Source: Druceiella hillmani | Taxonomy: Eukaryota > Arthropoda > Insecta > Lepidoptera > Hepialidae | DNA length: 64,000 nt | NCBI GenBank assembly: GCA_039881145.1 | Contig: JAYKKI010000038.1 | Span: forward strand, 4,196,501-4,260,500 | Direction of reading: 5' to 3' | Shown here: positions 36,329 to 47,645 of the stretch, in pieces | How the letters are laid out: every line of letters begins with the position of its first letter | How positions within the stretch are numbered: the first letter of the stretch is position 1 | The notes under the pieces: generated by a model | The model's input: the letters and a program-made list of their open reading frames with translations, nothing else | Database searches by the model: none | What the model was told of the DNA's origin: nothing | Translations under genes and position numbers: made by a program

Positions 36329-38962
36329 TATAATCTACGTTCATTTTTTTTACACTACTAATGGAGTACAAAATACATAAAGTAGCTAAAGTTTTAAGAC
36401 TGATGTAAATTAATTAATATAATTGGTGCCGTCTTTGTATAAACAAGTGGAAACATAATGTCCAAACTCTGCTGAATGAATTTGGCAAATGGCATAAATT
36501 TGTCAAGATACAACTTTTGCGTGTCATCTGTTGACTGATATTTAGATCTACTAGCAAAACTTGTAATTAATTTTAAAAATTGAATATGCTTTTGTAGTTT
36601 GAGAAATTCCTATATGGTAGGGAGAATGTCAAAGATGATGAAAAATTAGGGCGTCCTTGCCTTGCTCCTTGTCCTTGACCCGAACATCGTATCTATCAGC
36701 AATGTGTTGAAAAAAGACCTTTGATTAACAATTACAAATTGGTTTAATAATTTTGTTTTCAATTTGGGATTTGGGAAAAATCCAATAAAAGCTGGAGAAT
36801 GTAGCCACTTCCTCAAATTTCTTGACATGTGTAATCGTGATCCAGACTTTATGAAAAAAAAACTACTGCTGATGATGAATTGTGGTGCTTTGGTGCACGG
36901 CTTATTTACATCAAAGAACAAAAGCTCAAACTATCTCATTGAATTTCTCAACATTTTACTCGAATTTCAAAACATTCTCAACAGCTTAACCAATATTTAT
37001 ATTTAATGTGTCCACTCAAACTCTTTAGTAGAAACAGGCTGCAAGTAAGAGCCTTAAAAAGCAATATGATCAAAGAAATAATATATGCTCAAGGGAAGTC
37101 AGTGCGTATACTGCATACTACCCATAATCTTCAAATACCTTTGATTTCCTTTTTGAGTTAGAGAAGTAGCATTTTCCATTTAAAGTCTCTTTTGCTACAA
37201 ACATCAATAAGTCTCATGGTCTGAATGGCTAGGGAAGGAGGGCCTTAGGGAAGACTAACTCTCACTCGGACAAATTAATGTTGCACTTTCAAGAACCTGC
37301 TCAACCTCAGTCTGGTCAAAGTGACATAAGAAAAAAAATGCTAGAAGCATTATTTATAAAGAAATGCTCTAGCTAATATAGGAAAAGGATTGAATTTTAC
37401 ATAATAAAAGGGGAAAACTTACTTTTTGACTTGTAAGTACAAAATTAAATTAATGTTTAAGGTATCATTTCACAGGTTAAAAATTCAATTAACCGAATTA
37501 TGTTAATTTAATTTCTTTTTAATTTCTTTTAGACATCACTCTAAAGATAATCATAATTTAGTCAAAAAGGGATTTTAATCTTTATATGTCTAAAGATTTT
37601 TTCCACGTCCTGTACATGTGCATGGACTCTCTGTAATCAAACCATAAAGTTATAGAAGTTCATAGTGTAAATAATTTATAATTGAGCATAATCATCATTA
37701 TTTTCAATTGAATAATACAACTTCATACCTACTACCTGCACTCTCATTTGGAGAAACTTCATCCGTAATCTGCTTGCATACTTTTATTGCAACAAAGACC
37801 TTGTGACTTCAAACAATTTTATTTTATTTAACATTTTATTTCAATTGTATTCTATTATAGCAGATTCTATACCATTTGTAGAAAAGGTTTTTATAATATC
37901 CAAAACTTAATAATTAAATTTAACCATATATTTAAAAAAAAATTACTAAATTCATTTCTAAAGAATTTGTTAACTTATGGATATAATATAAATTAGTGAA
38001 ATTTAAATAATAATAAATTCTTTCTTTCTCTTTTTTAACACATGACATGACATTCTTTCATTCTCATTTTTAATATAATATGTACATGTAGAGATTGACA
38101 CGAGAAAACTATTGAATCCATGGTTCTTGGTTCTATGGGTATTGGTTCCATGTACGCGAAATAAAAAGATATAATGCAAAATAAAATTATTGGAATACAG
38201 GTTATTATAATTTAGTTTCATCCTCATAAACAATTATTACAAAATGAATGGTATTAATTTTAATTATTTTAATGTCAAAATCAATAGCACAATCTTCTTT
38301 AAAAGGATTATATTGTTTATCTGAATAAAATTTATCATTTTACTACTTTAAATTTTTACCTCAATACTAAAAATACGAAGTGAAAATAAGATTTTAAAAT
38401 AATTTCTTTTCGACTTTAAATTATAGAAAGTTTGCATAAAAACATATTATATTATTTCTAAATCCCGAAATTATTTCTGGGGATTGCAATTCTTAATAGA
38501 TGTTAAAAAAATCACGCCAGCCTATATGTTTTCTTTCTTTTAATACAAATATCGTAATTTATTTGGAATTCTCTATTTGAAGGTACCTATATATTTATTT
38601 TTTCTTACACATTTAAATCAAGAATTTCTTTACAAGTACATTCAGAAACCTGTTTTAAAGCATATTCGTGAATTTTAATGCAATTGTTACGTATGACATT
38701 AAAATGCGACCAACAATGAAGAAGGGGCTTTTAAATGAAAAAAAGATTAACGCCGTAAATTTTTCAATTTCACCATCTTCTAAAAATCTCTTGATGTTGT
38801 TAAAATGTTTACGCAATACTGAAAATAAAACAAAATATCTTGAAGATTCATAATTAGTGTATTGAAAGGCTAAATAAATAATAGTCTTAACTGATCATCA
38901 TTAATCAATTGTTTCATTTAATTTACAAGTATCCAATTATAATTTATAAGAATATATTTATA
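36329..38962. other. Gene-free stretch
   Basis: The open frames near 36646-37006 overlap on both strands and have no motif. The rest is AT-rich, with nothing I can name. Confidence 0.4.
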
Positions 38963-39331
38963 CACTGTGTCCGGGAATAAGAAAGACATTATTCCTTGGC
39001 TGAAAAATAATTGATTGTCATGAAAATAAAATTTAAGAGATGTCTTTTTTTGTAAATTGAAATTAATGTTCATAATTATTTGTCATCTTTTTCATACACA
39101 CGATACTTCCGCACATTGTTCAGTGCATTCGGAATAACACGCGAACAGCTGTGAACACACCACCACTGCGGGTAAACACCACACGCCCGGCAAGTATTGG
39201 GTATGTTAAAAAGAATTATGTGTAATATTTTTTTCATATTTTATTAGAAAAAGGGTGTATTTTTTCTAACACATACGAAAATTTATTCTTTTATAGTTTT
39301 CTTTGTCTCACACCTATTCCCAGACACTGTG
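38963..39331. mobile_element. mariner-like MITE with TA target duplication
   Basis: Terminal inverted repeats CACTGTGTCCGGGAATA (left) and TATTCCCAGACACTGTG (right) match at 15 of 17 positions. They are flanked by TA at 38961-38962 and 39332-39333. The element is 369 bp with no coding capacity. The inner part contains a GC-richer tract (near 39110-39200) that stands out from the surroundings. Confidence 0.8.
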
Positions 39332-39830
39332 TATAATATTGGTTTCACATGAATTGCAGTCCATTAAAGTGAATTGTATCATTTTATGGTCAAAGTTTCA
39401 CAGTAAATTACCGAATGCATGTATTACAGAGAATGATACAGTTTCCGGTATTTTTGGTATTGTGAAAAATAGTCTAAACTTATATTGTTATTTTTTATTA
39501 AACTCATAATAGGCTTCATAATTATAGGCAAAAATAATGACAAAATAAACAATTTAACTTCTTTCCAGTTAACATATTTTAAAAATTTTCTAACAAAGAG
39601 AAGAACCACTTAAAATATATGTACCTTTTATTTAATGAAGCACTGAACTGAAAAATTTAGCAATTTAAAAGGCTATTGAATTGTTTCAAAATTCTTCGTT
39701 GAATCTGTAATAATGTCATTACTTTTTTTTACAATTAAAGTAATTTTGTAAATATATCATTTATTAAACAATTAGCATAGCTTTTTGGTCCATTATTGTT
39801 ATTGAAAATATTCACTAAGGTTTAACAAAA

Positions 39831-39948
39831 AAAAGAATAACTATGAGTACCAGTACACAAGGTACTCATAGTTATTCTTTTACTTTACTTTCTGTTTGTT
39901 TCCTTGTCTACACTTCCAGTACACAAGGAAACAAACAGAAAGTAAAGT
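39831..39948. repeat. Two adjacent perfect hairpins
   Basis: Hairpin 1: arm 39831-39851 (AAAAGAATAACTATGAGTACC), 9-base loop AGTACACAA, exact complement 39861-39881. Hairpin 2: arm 39882-39906 (starts ACTTTACTTTCTG), 17-base loop, exact complement 39924-39948. Both loops contain CCAGTACACAAGG-like sequence at the start of the return arm. Confidence 0.95.
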
Positions 39949-41873
39949 TTCATCACATGTTAACGGCTCATGAAATTTATTGCAAGAATCCTTCACTAGT
40001 CATCTTTCAGTAAGTATTTTTATTGAATAAATTGTTTATTTAATGATTTAACACAATAACAGATATCTAGAAAAAAATTAGGACAAAAGATACATTTTTA
40101 TAAATAATAAATTTTTGGAGATACATGGAAAAACACTGATAAATATTATTTTCAAGGTCTAAACCAAATGAAGTCTCCATTAAAATAATTTCTCAAATCA
40201 TTTACGTAATAGATTATGTAAGTTTTTAAGTTTGTCTACAAAATTTTTTAAAAATTACTTACGTTTAATATTGTGATTAAAAAACAAAAATAGTTTAAAT
40301 TTTGCCATCTTTAGTTTGACGTCTTGAACATTTTTTCACAATATGCGTATGAAAATAATAGTACGAAATTCCATACCAAGATCGCTTTCCTGTAAAAAAG
40401 ATAAAAAAATTAAAATTTTATCATTCGATTTAAAATACTTATTACATTAAGTTACTAATGGAAGAAAAACTATTATGAAGTGGATAGTAGAATTTGACAT
40501 TCATTTTCTTTTTAAAATTTTCGAAATAACCAATAAATTTACATACACTTGGGAGTAATTCTTATTTAAATTACGACGTAATGCATCGTATATGACAAAC
40601 ATTTCATAGCTGTTGGGTGAATTTTAATTTTGATTTTCAAATTATCAAATTTAACAAAAACTAATTAACGATAATTAAATTTATTTTCTCTTCTACTGGC
40701 CTAGAAAATTTATAATTTTTGGCGCACTTTATATTATAACTCAAAATTAATTATTTGGATATTCCAAATGCAAATATTCTAATAAAGAAGCAATTAATTT
40801 TGTTTAGGTTTCAGCCTGGGAAATAAACATTGAGAAAACTTTTTGCGACTGAAACATCTGCTTTCAAGACGGCATACCACTTTTGCTTTTAATGCTCTAC
40901 CATGACTTTTCTAGAAAGATTTATTATTTCATGGCTATAATTCTGTATTTTATTTGGTAGCAAGTAGATAGTAACTTATTACGTACCGAAGGAATGAAAT
41001 ATGCTCTATAATAGTAATAAGAATTTATATATTCAGTACTCCTAAAAATTACATTAAGACTTAATTTAAATTACATAATTTAATTACATTTCTTGCCTCG
41101 TGGCCAAAATATGTTTTTATAATACTATAGTTTATGGGAATTCAAAACGTTATGAATTTGAAAACGTTATGATATTTAATAAAGAGCGTTATTGCTATCT
41201 AGATATAATATTTACTTTTCGAATCTTTTCTAAAGAACACGCAAATAATGTAATAAAGACGAAAATTTTGGTGTTCCTTTTTAAGGATTCGTGTAAAAAT
41301 TGTTAACTCTATTGACATATAAATTTCATAATGTGGTATCATATAGTTATAAAAATAGGAATAAGATTTTGATTTTGTTCGGTGCGATGTATTTACGCAT
41401 GAAGATGTGGAATAAAGGATAGAGAGAAAACGGGCGCTGTTGGTGCGGGAAGCAAAGTCAATAATTTTGAGGTAAATTATTTAATATTTTTACTTAAAAT
41501 AAAGCAAAGAACTAGGTTCATCAAAGACAAAATAAACATCAGAAGATTTTATTTAAACAACTTAATCTGAATGATGTCGGAGGCGGGCCGTTTCATATTT
41601 AAAAATGTCCGGTAAATTTTATAAATAACATCAGTAGTTTAAGAGAAATGATAAAGTGTTTGAAATAAAAGGTTTTTAAATTGATCTTTACACTATCTGG
41701 TACGATGTGTTTGCCCACTCGGAGGGCGAATGCAGATGGAAAACCGGTCGCTGGTCATGGGAATATTAAATGTATGCTATGAAGTGATGCATTATTATGT
41801 TTGTTAAAGAAAAATAAACTGTGGAATTACATTAATTAACCTAAGAAAAGCACATAAAAAAATTTTATCAAAT
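39949..41873. other. Gene-free stretch
   Basis: AT-rich DNA with no feature I can support. The open frame at 41100-41306 has no motif. Confidence 0.4.
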
Positions 41874-42210
41874 GATTTTATTGCACCTATACAAAGTTTG
41901 AATAGAACGTTAATAATAAATAAATTTCATAGCCCCTAATCTACTTGAGCAGAGAAAGTGATGAAAAAAACGTAATACAATAAAATTTTACTGACATTAT
42001 ATTTTATAGCTTAGAGCATTTCTTGAATTGTATCTAGCAAAATAGCAAATGAAGTAGCGAAATAAATTAAAACCTAAAACACTGAAATTAATACTGAATA
42101 TTTTGAAATGTTGCACTAATGTTTAATTCACACATTTTCTATCAAACTCTTAACCTGAAAACCGAACTTATCGTTCAAGAAACGACGTACTTCTATGATA
42201 TTTTCATAGA
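41874..42210. repeat. Left 337-bp inverted-repeat arm
   Basis: Starts GATTTTATTGCACCTATACA and ends TATTTTCATAGA. Partner 44808-45144. Confidence 0.95.
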
Positions 42211-42253
42211 CTTGAGCAGAGAAAGTGATGAAAAAACCTATATTAATTTTTCA

Positions 42254-42254
<1 letters not shown>

Positions 42255-42306
<52 letters not shown>

Positions 42307-42312
42307 ATATAA
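42255..42312. repeat. (TA)n tract inside a palindrome
   Basis: (TA)n flanked by TTTTTCACTTATAT and ATATAAGTGAAAATA, so the whole tract is self-complementary. Confidence 0.9.
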
Positions 42313-42539
42313 GTGAAAATAATTTTATTTAAATATGTTAATTTTTTTCTTTTGCAATCAGTTCTATTTTTATAAAGTTTCAGCAAAAATAGTTGAAATA
42401 TTTTTAATTGTCATGGAGGGCAGTCAGTCCCATGACATGTGCCCTTTATTATAATTACTACAGTATAAGTAATATTTGGTTTCCTTTTATAAATCTGTAG
42501 GGGAGACTTTTGAATGTTTTATTACTATTCATCAAGTGC

Positions 42540-43270
42540 GTAGCTACTATATTCGAGTGTTTGTGACTTGGATTCCCACAGCTTTTCGTTTTATGAATAT
42601 ATACTTTTTGCAGGTGAGACAACAGTCCAAATAGGGTGCAAGATATCTGGCTTCATTAGTTTGGGGTGTTTGTACTTTGTTAAGTGATACAGGGGCACGT
42701 TTCGCGTCTCATGGCCAATGTCACCTTTACAAACTTAGTCTCGTTTTCTTTTATTCGCCAAGTATTTACCCATTCCGTGATCGTGTCTAAGTAGAATTGA
42801 AGCACATTGCTTGCTTGATTCGGTTCATCATGGACACTTAGGACTGCTGTGTCATCAGCAAAAGTACTGACTATAACTCCGTTTAATGTGAATTTTAAAT
42901 ACAGCGTTGTACTAAGTACGTTTCCTTGTGGCACTCCTCCCTGTAAAGTTTGGTTGGGACTTCTCCTTGCGTTATATAGAAATATCTCTCTGCAAGATAT
43001 GACTTTAAGTATATGTAATAGTTTTCCGGGAGTATATTTTTTTATTTCGTAAGGCATACCTTTGTTCCAAATGCTGTAAAAAGCTTGCAAAATGTCCAGA
43101 AACGTCGTGCAGCAGTATTTTTTGTTTTCGAAGAAGCTTTATGTCTTCTACCAGTCTGTATCTGTTCAATAGTGTCATGCTTTTTTCTAAATCCAAATTG
43201 ATGGCTAGGTATTGTTTCATTTTCATCTTTTACTCCATTTAACCGCTTTAAGAAAAGGATTTTCATAACT
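42540..43270 (-). pseudogene. Jockey-like LINE reverse-transcriptase fragment
   Basis: Minus strand: NGVKDENETIPSHQFGFRKK and HDTIEQI (about 43230-43150), then the frame ending 42680 with SPNQTLQGGVPQGNVL and STFADDTAVLSVHDEPNQA. The FADD active site (42837-42870) is intact. The thumb continues out of frame with ARYLAPYLDCCLTCKKYIF near 42570-42640. A frameshift separates the first block from the rest. The fragment is truncated on both sides and sits inside the 337-bp inverted-repeat unit. Homologous to, but different from, the LINE at 26.7-28.35 kb. Confidence 0.85.
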
Positions 43271-43294
43271 TTGACAATATGGGTAGCAAGCTGA

Positions 43295-43654
43295 TCAGTT
43301 TGTAGGAGGAGGAGTTACGTCGACATGATCAAAAAGTACCGGTGGTAGTTTGTGTAGATCGCGAGCCACAAATACCGGTAACACTTCAGGATCAGACTCC
43401 TTCAGCATGCAAATAATGTTATCAGTTTCACGGAGTTTCTTCCCATCGCTTTTTCTCGTCTTCTTACGTTTCTCCATAGGTAAAGATTCGCACAGAAGAA
43501 CTTTTGCACTATGTATATCCTCGTCAGAGAATGCACTAATACAAATATTACTGATGCTCTCCTCGTTCATCACATCAATTTTATTACATATAAAGGCTAG
43601 CACTTCGTTAATCACTATATTGCAACCCGTACATTTTAGCATTTTAGAAGCCAT
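43295..43654 (-). pseudogene. N-terminal domain of a transposon-associated protein (fragment)
   Basis: Open frame of 119 codons: MASKMLKCTGCNIVINEVLA, FICNKIDVMNEESISNICIS, AFSDEDIHSAKVLL, then PVFVARDLHKLPPVLFDHVDV. I recognise this conserved N-terminal segment, with CxxC near the start and an FVARDL.KLPPV.FDH motif, from many dispersed insect proteins encoded by mobile elements. Its function is not known to me. It is cut off at TPPPTN, just before the LINE fragment at 43270, so the two were probably joined by rearrangement or belong to one degraded element. Confidence 0.6.
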
Positions 43655-44807
43655 ATTGGAGTATATGAATGAGTTACAAAAATAGTAAACTAAATTAAAT
43701 AAGTTGACTGAATAAAATGTACGTAATTAGAAAATATGGGAATATGGACAACAAATAGTTTGTAGGAGGCTTAAATAAATAGGTAGACAGAAAACTATAT
43801 ATCTACGTTTATGAATAATTTGCAAACTTTTCTATGGCTATTAGCTGTTACGGAAGTTCATTCGCATAATGGCATTAAAATATGCCATTGGCAATATATA
43901 CTTTTATTTTACTTCGATAACAATTCTTATGAAATAATCTTGTGTTCGTAGAATTATAAATTATTCGTTTATTTTAATAATGTAATGAAAAAAGTTCTAC
44001 AGTGATCAATCATTTAAACGTCAACCATCAAATATTTACAAAATTTTATGTTTTTATAGATGACGTGAGCCCAAATTTATTTTTAATTAGTAAAGTGTTA
44101 GAAACCAGTGTTAGAAACATGTTTGGAAACCATATTCATTTGTAAGTGCAATACTCGTGTTGACTTATTATCACTACAACAGTGAATTAGAAAACTCCCT
44201 TATAGTTTTTAATTGGCTTGGTGCATTTAGAATCTGTTCTAAGACTCCATCGACGTATTCCATAAAGATATAGATGCAGAAAATTTACAGTATATTTTTC
44301 ATGTTATACTATACATATTCCTTCTTTAAACTGTCGAAAAATTAAAATTTCCTAAGAGATATGCATGTCAGTTTTCTCTTTTCTAAGGAGAATTCTAAGG
44401 AGAGACGTATTATGGCAAAAAGAAATTCACATGCAAACAATAAATTAACTGAATCAAATTGACAGTAAACAACACAAGAAAGTAATAATCTAAAAAACTA
44501 AGTTTCAATTATTGTCGGTGTCACCTTTTGGTTGGTTAGCTTCTGTATTGCATTCACCTATGGATAATTTTTGTACATTTCAGTAGATACTTTTATAACT
44601 ACAATGTATTTCTTTCTTTCATTGATGTCATCAAATTTAGAGTTAATTTTTTTTATTATTATACCAGATTGTGCATATTTGAGATTAAAAATCGTTCATA
44701 GTTATTTAGACTATGTCATAGCACGTACCATAATTGTAAATTTAACAAACATAAAGAATTCACAGGCTATGTAATAGACAATTCCCACTGTTTAACAGTA
44801 AAATCTT

Positions 44808-45144
44808 TCTATGAAAATATCATAGAAGTCCGTCGTTTCTTGAACGATAAGTTCGGTTTTCAGGTTAAGAGTTTGATAGAAAATGTGTGAATTAAACATT
44901 AGTGCAACATTTCAAAATATTCAGTATTAATTTCAGTGTTTTAGGTTTTAATTTATTTCGCTACTTCATTTGCTATTTTGCTAGATACAATTCAAGAAAT
45001 GCTCTAAGCTATAAAATATAAGGTCAGTAAAATTTTATTGTATTACGTTTTTTTCATCACTTTCTCTGCTCAAGTAGATTACGGGCTATGAAATTTATTT
45101 ATTATTAACGTTCTATTCAAACTTTGTATAGGTGCAATAAAATC
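44808..45144. repeat. Right 337-bp inverted-repeat arm
   Basis: Reverse complement of 41874-42210 with about three substitutions. Abuts (TA)n at 45145. Confidence 0.95.

Positions 45145-45207
<63 letters not shown>
45145..45207. repeat. (TA)n microsatellite
   Basis: Uninterrupted AT dinucleotides directly outside the right inverted-repeat arm. Confidence 0.95.
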
Positions 45208-45209
<2 letters not shown>

Positions 45210-45289
45210 GCTTTATGTACATGTGTTTATATTTCCTCAAAAAATATTCAATCGATTAAGCATCCATTATTTATGTCTGTATTTTAGAC

Positions 45290-46640
45290 CAATGTCAAAT
45301 ACTGAAAGAGGCATATAAAAACTCGCTTACTCTAAAATAAAAGAAATGAAAATTTGTTCTATTAAAAATTCAAGTCGCTTACTCTAAAAATTAAAGAGAA
45401 TAAAATAGTATGAAAATTAAGAATGATGTAATTTCAAGTGTTAAGAGACAATTTATTCTTAAAAATTTTCACACTTCAAAAAGATTTTTATTGCGATTTT
45501 TAGAAGTTAAGAATTATGATTACAAAAGAATTAAGCAAATGAAATATTCGTAAAAGAAGGAAGCATTTACATCTAATGAATATATAAATAAGGAGCTAAT
45601 TTTATTCAACTATCGTTTACAATATTAAAAAAAAAACCTGTTAACAGAATTTTTTTTAAACATCACTTGTAGATTAGAATAAAGAAATTTACAAATTTAC
45701 CTCCTTTAATTACTTTAAGTAAGTAACTACTTTATTCTGTTTCTTAAGTTCTTGAAGCAAAGCTGACGTTCTAGAACCTAACTTCATTAGCTATCAGAAT
45801 TTGTACAATCCTTTGTGCGGACGCAAATTCGTTAAACATTTCTCAATAGGCTCTCTTTTCAGTCACATCTTACCTAACAATTGACAGGCGAGAAAGGAAT
45901 GCACTTAAACTTTGCATAGAGGGAGATGCAGTCCTCTGGAGGCAAATGAGACAGCCAAATTCCTGTTTTCTGTGCACTTTGAAGTCTTTGCAATGAAAGA
46001 AGTTTTTTTAAAAATTCTATGGAAAATAAATCACTTCCTTTTGAACTGGTTAGGATTCCCGGAAAACATATATATACATAAATATGTGAGGAGAATATTC
46101 AAATCAAGTATAAAAAAACTAATAGTAAACTAATTAGTTTAATATTATATGTGATATACTTATGACTACATTTGCCAGGGAATATATGCGTCTGCTTTGT
46201 ATCTCATATACCCTACCTTGCAGTAGCATTGCTTGTGCATTTTTCATTGAAACAATACACACATCTGAGAACGAACAGTTTTTATCGTAATTCTGGAAAC
46301 AGCCAAATACTTTCTATCATATCAAGCCAAATACTTTCGTATTATTCATTACCTGCAAAATAAATAACCCTACTTCTGTTCTTTTGCTCAAGTCTCCATA
46401 ATCAGAGATCAAATATTGACTTTAATCCAAAACAGTGTCCACAGTTGTCCATTTACATCTTGCACTATTATATGTTGGGAACGCTAGAGTAACAACTAAT
46501 GAATATAAAAAAAAAATTAACTATGAAACAAATTTGAAATAAGTATAAATTAAAGGAATAAATTGATTATTAACAAATATTAATGTTATTTGTTAACATT
46601 CCATTTTTCTTAAAATGTAATCTCAGTTTCGTAATTCCTC
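45290..46640. repeat. Diverged 0.8-kb repeat, copy B (with insertion)
   Basis: Colinear with 3998-4790 and in the same orientation. About 480 bp of extra sequence (about 45715-46200) interrupts it next to the exon donor. The open frame at 45912-46133 lies in that insertion and has no recognisable motif. Confidence 0.7.
46217..46320 (-). pseudogene. TIL-like cysteine-rich exon, frameshifted paralogue
   Basis: Minus strand: VFGCFQNYDKNCSFS, then after a frameshift RCVYCFNEKCTSNATA and a donor CAAG|GTAGGG at the same place as in the 4431-4541 exon. One cysteine is replaced by Tyr (KC to NY). It is homologous to copy A but no longer open, and was probably inactivated after the duplication. Confidence 0.6.
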
Positions 46641-47079
46641 AATTAAATATGTAATATTAAAAGATAAAATAGGACCCGTCTAATATTTAAAAGATTCTCT
46701 TTATTCTACGCATTTACAAACATTTTGTTGATGTTTATTCCGATGTTATTTTTTTTCTTTAAATGGGGCTACTTGAACATCTTCTACTAACTGCAGTATG
46801 CTCGCGGCACATACAAACTATTGTCATCCCCGTAACTATCCTCTCGGTAGATACATACATCCTGACGGACAGATCTGGATGTTGGTGTTGGTGCAGGCCG
46901 GCGAAATGCGGGGACGTCGGCAAGTTACTGAAGCGATAAACTGGCATTTATCGTTAGATATATCTATCGTATGCGTTTGTATTATAAACCAAGTGCTATA
47001 TACTAAGTGGATGTCGAATAAAATTGTAGTTAACTGTAGGGTAATTATAAGGTTTATAGGGTCTTAGAAACCAAATGTT
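46641..47079. other. Gene-free, locally GC-richer DNA
   Basis: Two overlapping opposite-strand frames at 46759-47067 have no recognisable domain. Base composition is clearly less AT-rich than the surroundings from about 46795 on. Confidence 0.35.
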
Positions 47080-47270
47080 CACCACGTGGTGTCCGCTATT
47101 AGAGGCGATCTGCCATTCTGACGCCATTTTGCTGTGCGCATAGCAGAGCAGCGCTTCCATTTGCTGGTTGCTATGTCGCATTACCTTGCGCCGCGGCCTC
47201 TGATTGGCTTCTGGCACGTCGGTGTTACCCTATTGGCCGGCGCGCCGCACGTATGCTGACACCGACTGTA
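47080..47270. promoter_or_regulatory. GC/CpG-rich island with two ATTGG boxes
   Basis: Contains GATTGGCTTCTGGC and CTATTGGCCGGCGCGCCGCA, i.e. two inverted CCAAT boxes about 30 bp apart, plus TGACGCCATTTTGCTGTGCG and GCGCCGCGG. It looks like a TATA-less promoter fragment, but no exon was found on either side, so the role is inferred. Confidence 0.3.
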
Positions 47271-47373
47271 TGGTTTGGATATTAAATCCAATTTTAATCT
47301 AAATAAATCCAATTTTAATGCTAATTTTAACCAACACTTTCTTTTTATATCAATTGACAATATTCCCATTTAT

Positions 47374-47645
47374 TGTTTGTTGAATATATTTGGCGTTAAT
47401 TTTGTAGAAATTCATTATTCACAATTAAATGAAACTACGTGATGTAGTATTATTTCTACATTCTTTAAGTTCTTTATCACGACCTAGGTTTTGTTGTATT
47501 ACAACATCTTCAGGTGGGCTATTAGTAAAAATCTTTCTAATAGCCCACCTGAAGATGTTGTAATACAACGAAACCTATTTCGTGGTAAAGAATTTAAAGA
47601 AAGTAGAAATAATACTACATCACGTAGTTTTATTTAATTGTGGAT
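47374..47645. mobile_element. Palindromic repeat family, copy 2, 13-bp target duplication
   Basis: Nearly perfect fold-back: the arm at about 47420-47524 (starts ACAATTAAATGAAACTACGT, ends GGTGGGCTATTAG) returns at 47537-47641 (CTAATAGCCCACC... to TTTAATTGT), with a loop of about 12 bp. An outer single-copy extension, TTGAATATATTTGGCGTTAA, is shared with the 12.3-kb copy. TATTCCCATTTAT occurs immediately on both sides (47361-47373 and 47646-47658). Confidence 0.85.

Larger units (their letters stand above)
41874..45144. mobile_element. 3.27-kb unit bounded by 337-bp near-identical inverted repeats
   Basis: Arms 41874-42210 and 44808-45144 are reverse complements with about three differences in 337 bp. 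The interior (about 2.6 kb) holds a (TA)n tract flanked by its own palindromic arms, a minus-strand LINE fragment and a separate coding fragment. No transposase was seen. A stretch of the left arm (ACTTGAGCAGAGAAAGTGAT) is repeated immediately inside it at 42211. The right arm is directly followed by a (TA)n tract. This is either a recent fold-back type element or an inverted duplication. Confidence 0.75.

Noticed and set aside
36646..37006. Opposite-strand open frames as genes
   Set aside because: They are mutual shadows with no recognisable motif on either strand.
46759..47067. Gene in the GC-richer segment
   Set aside because: Frames are open on both strands because of base composition, and no domain or exon border was found.
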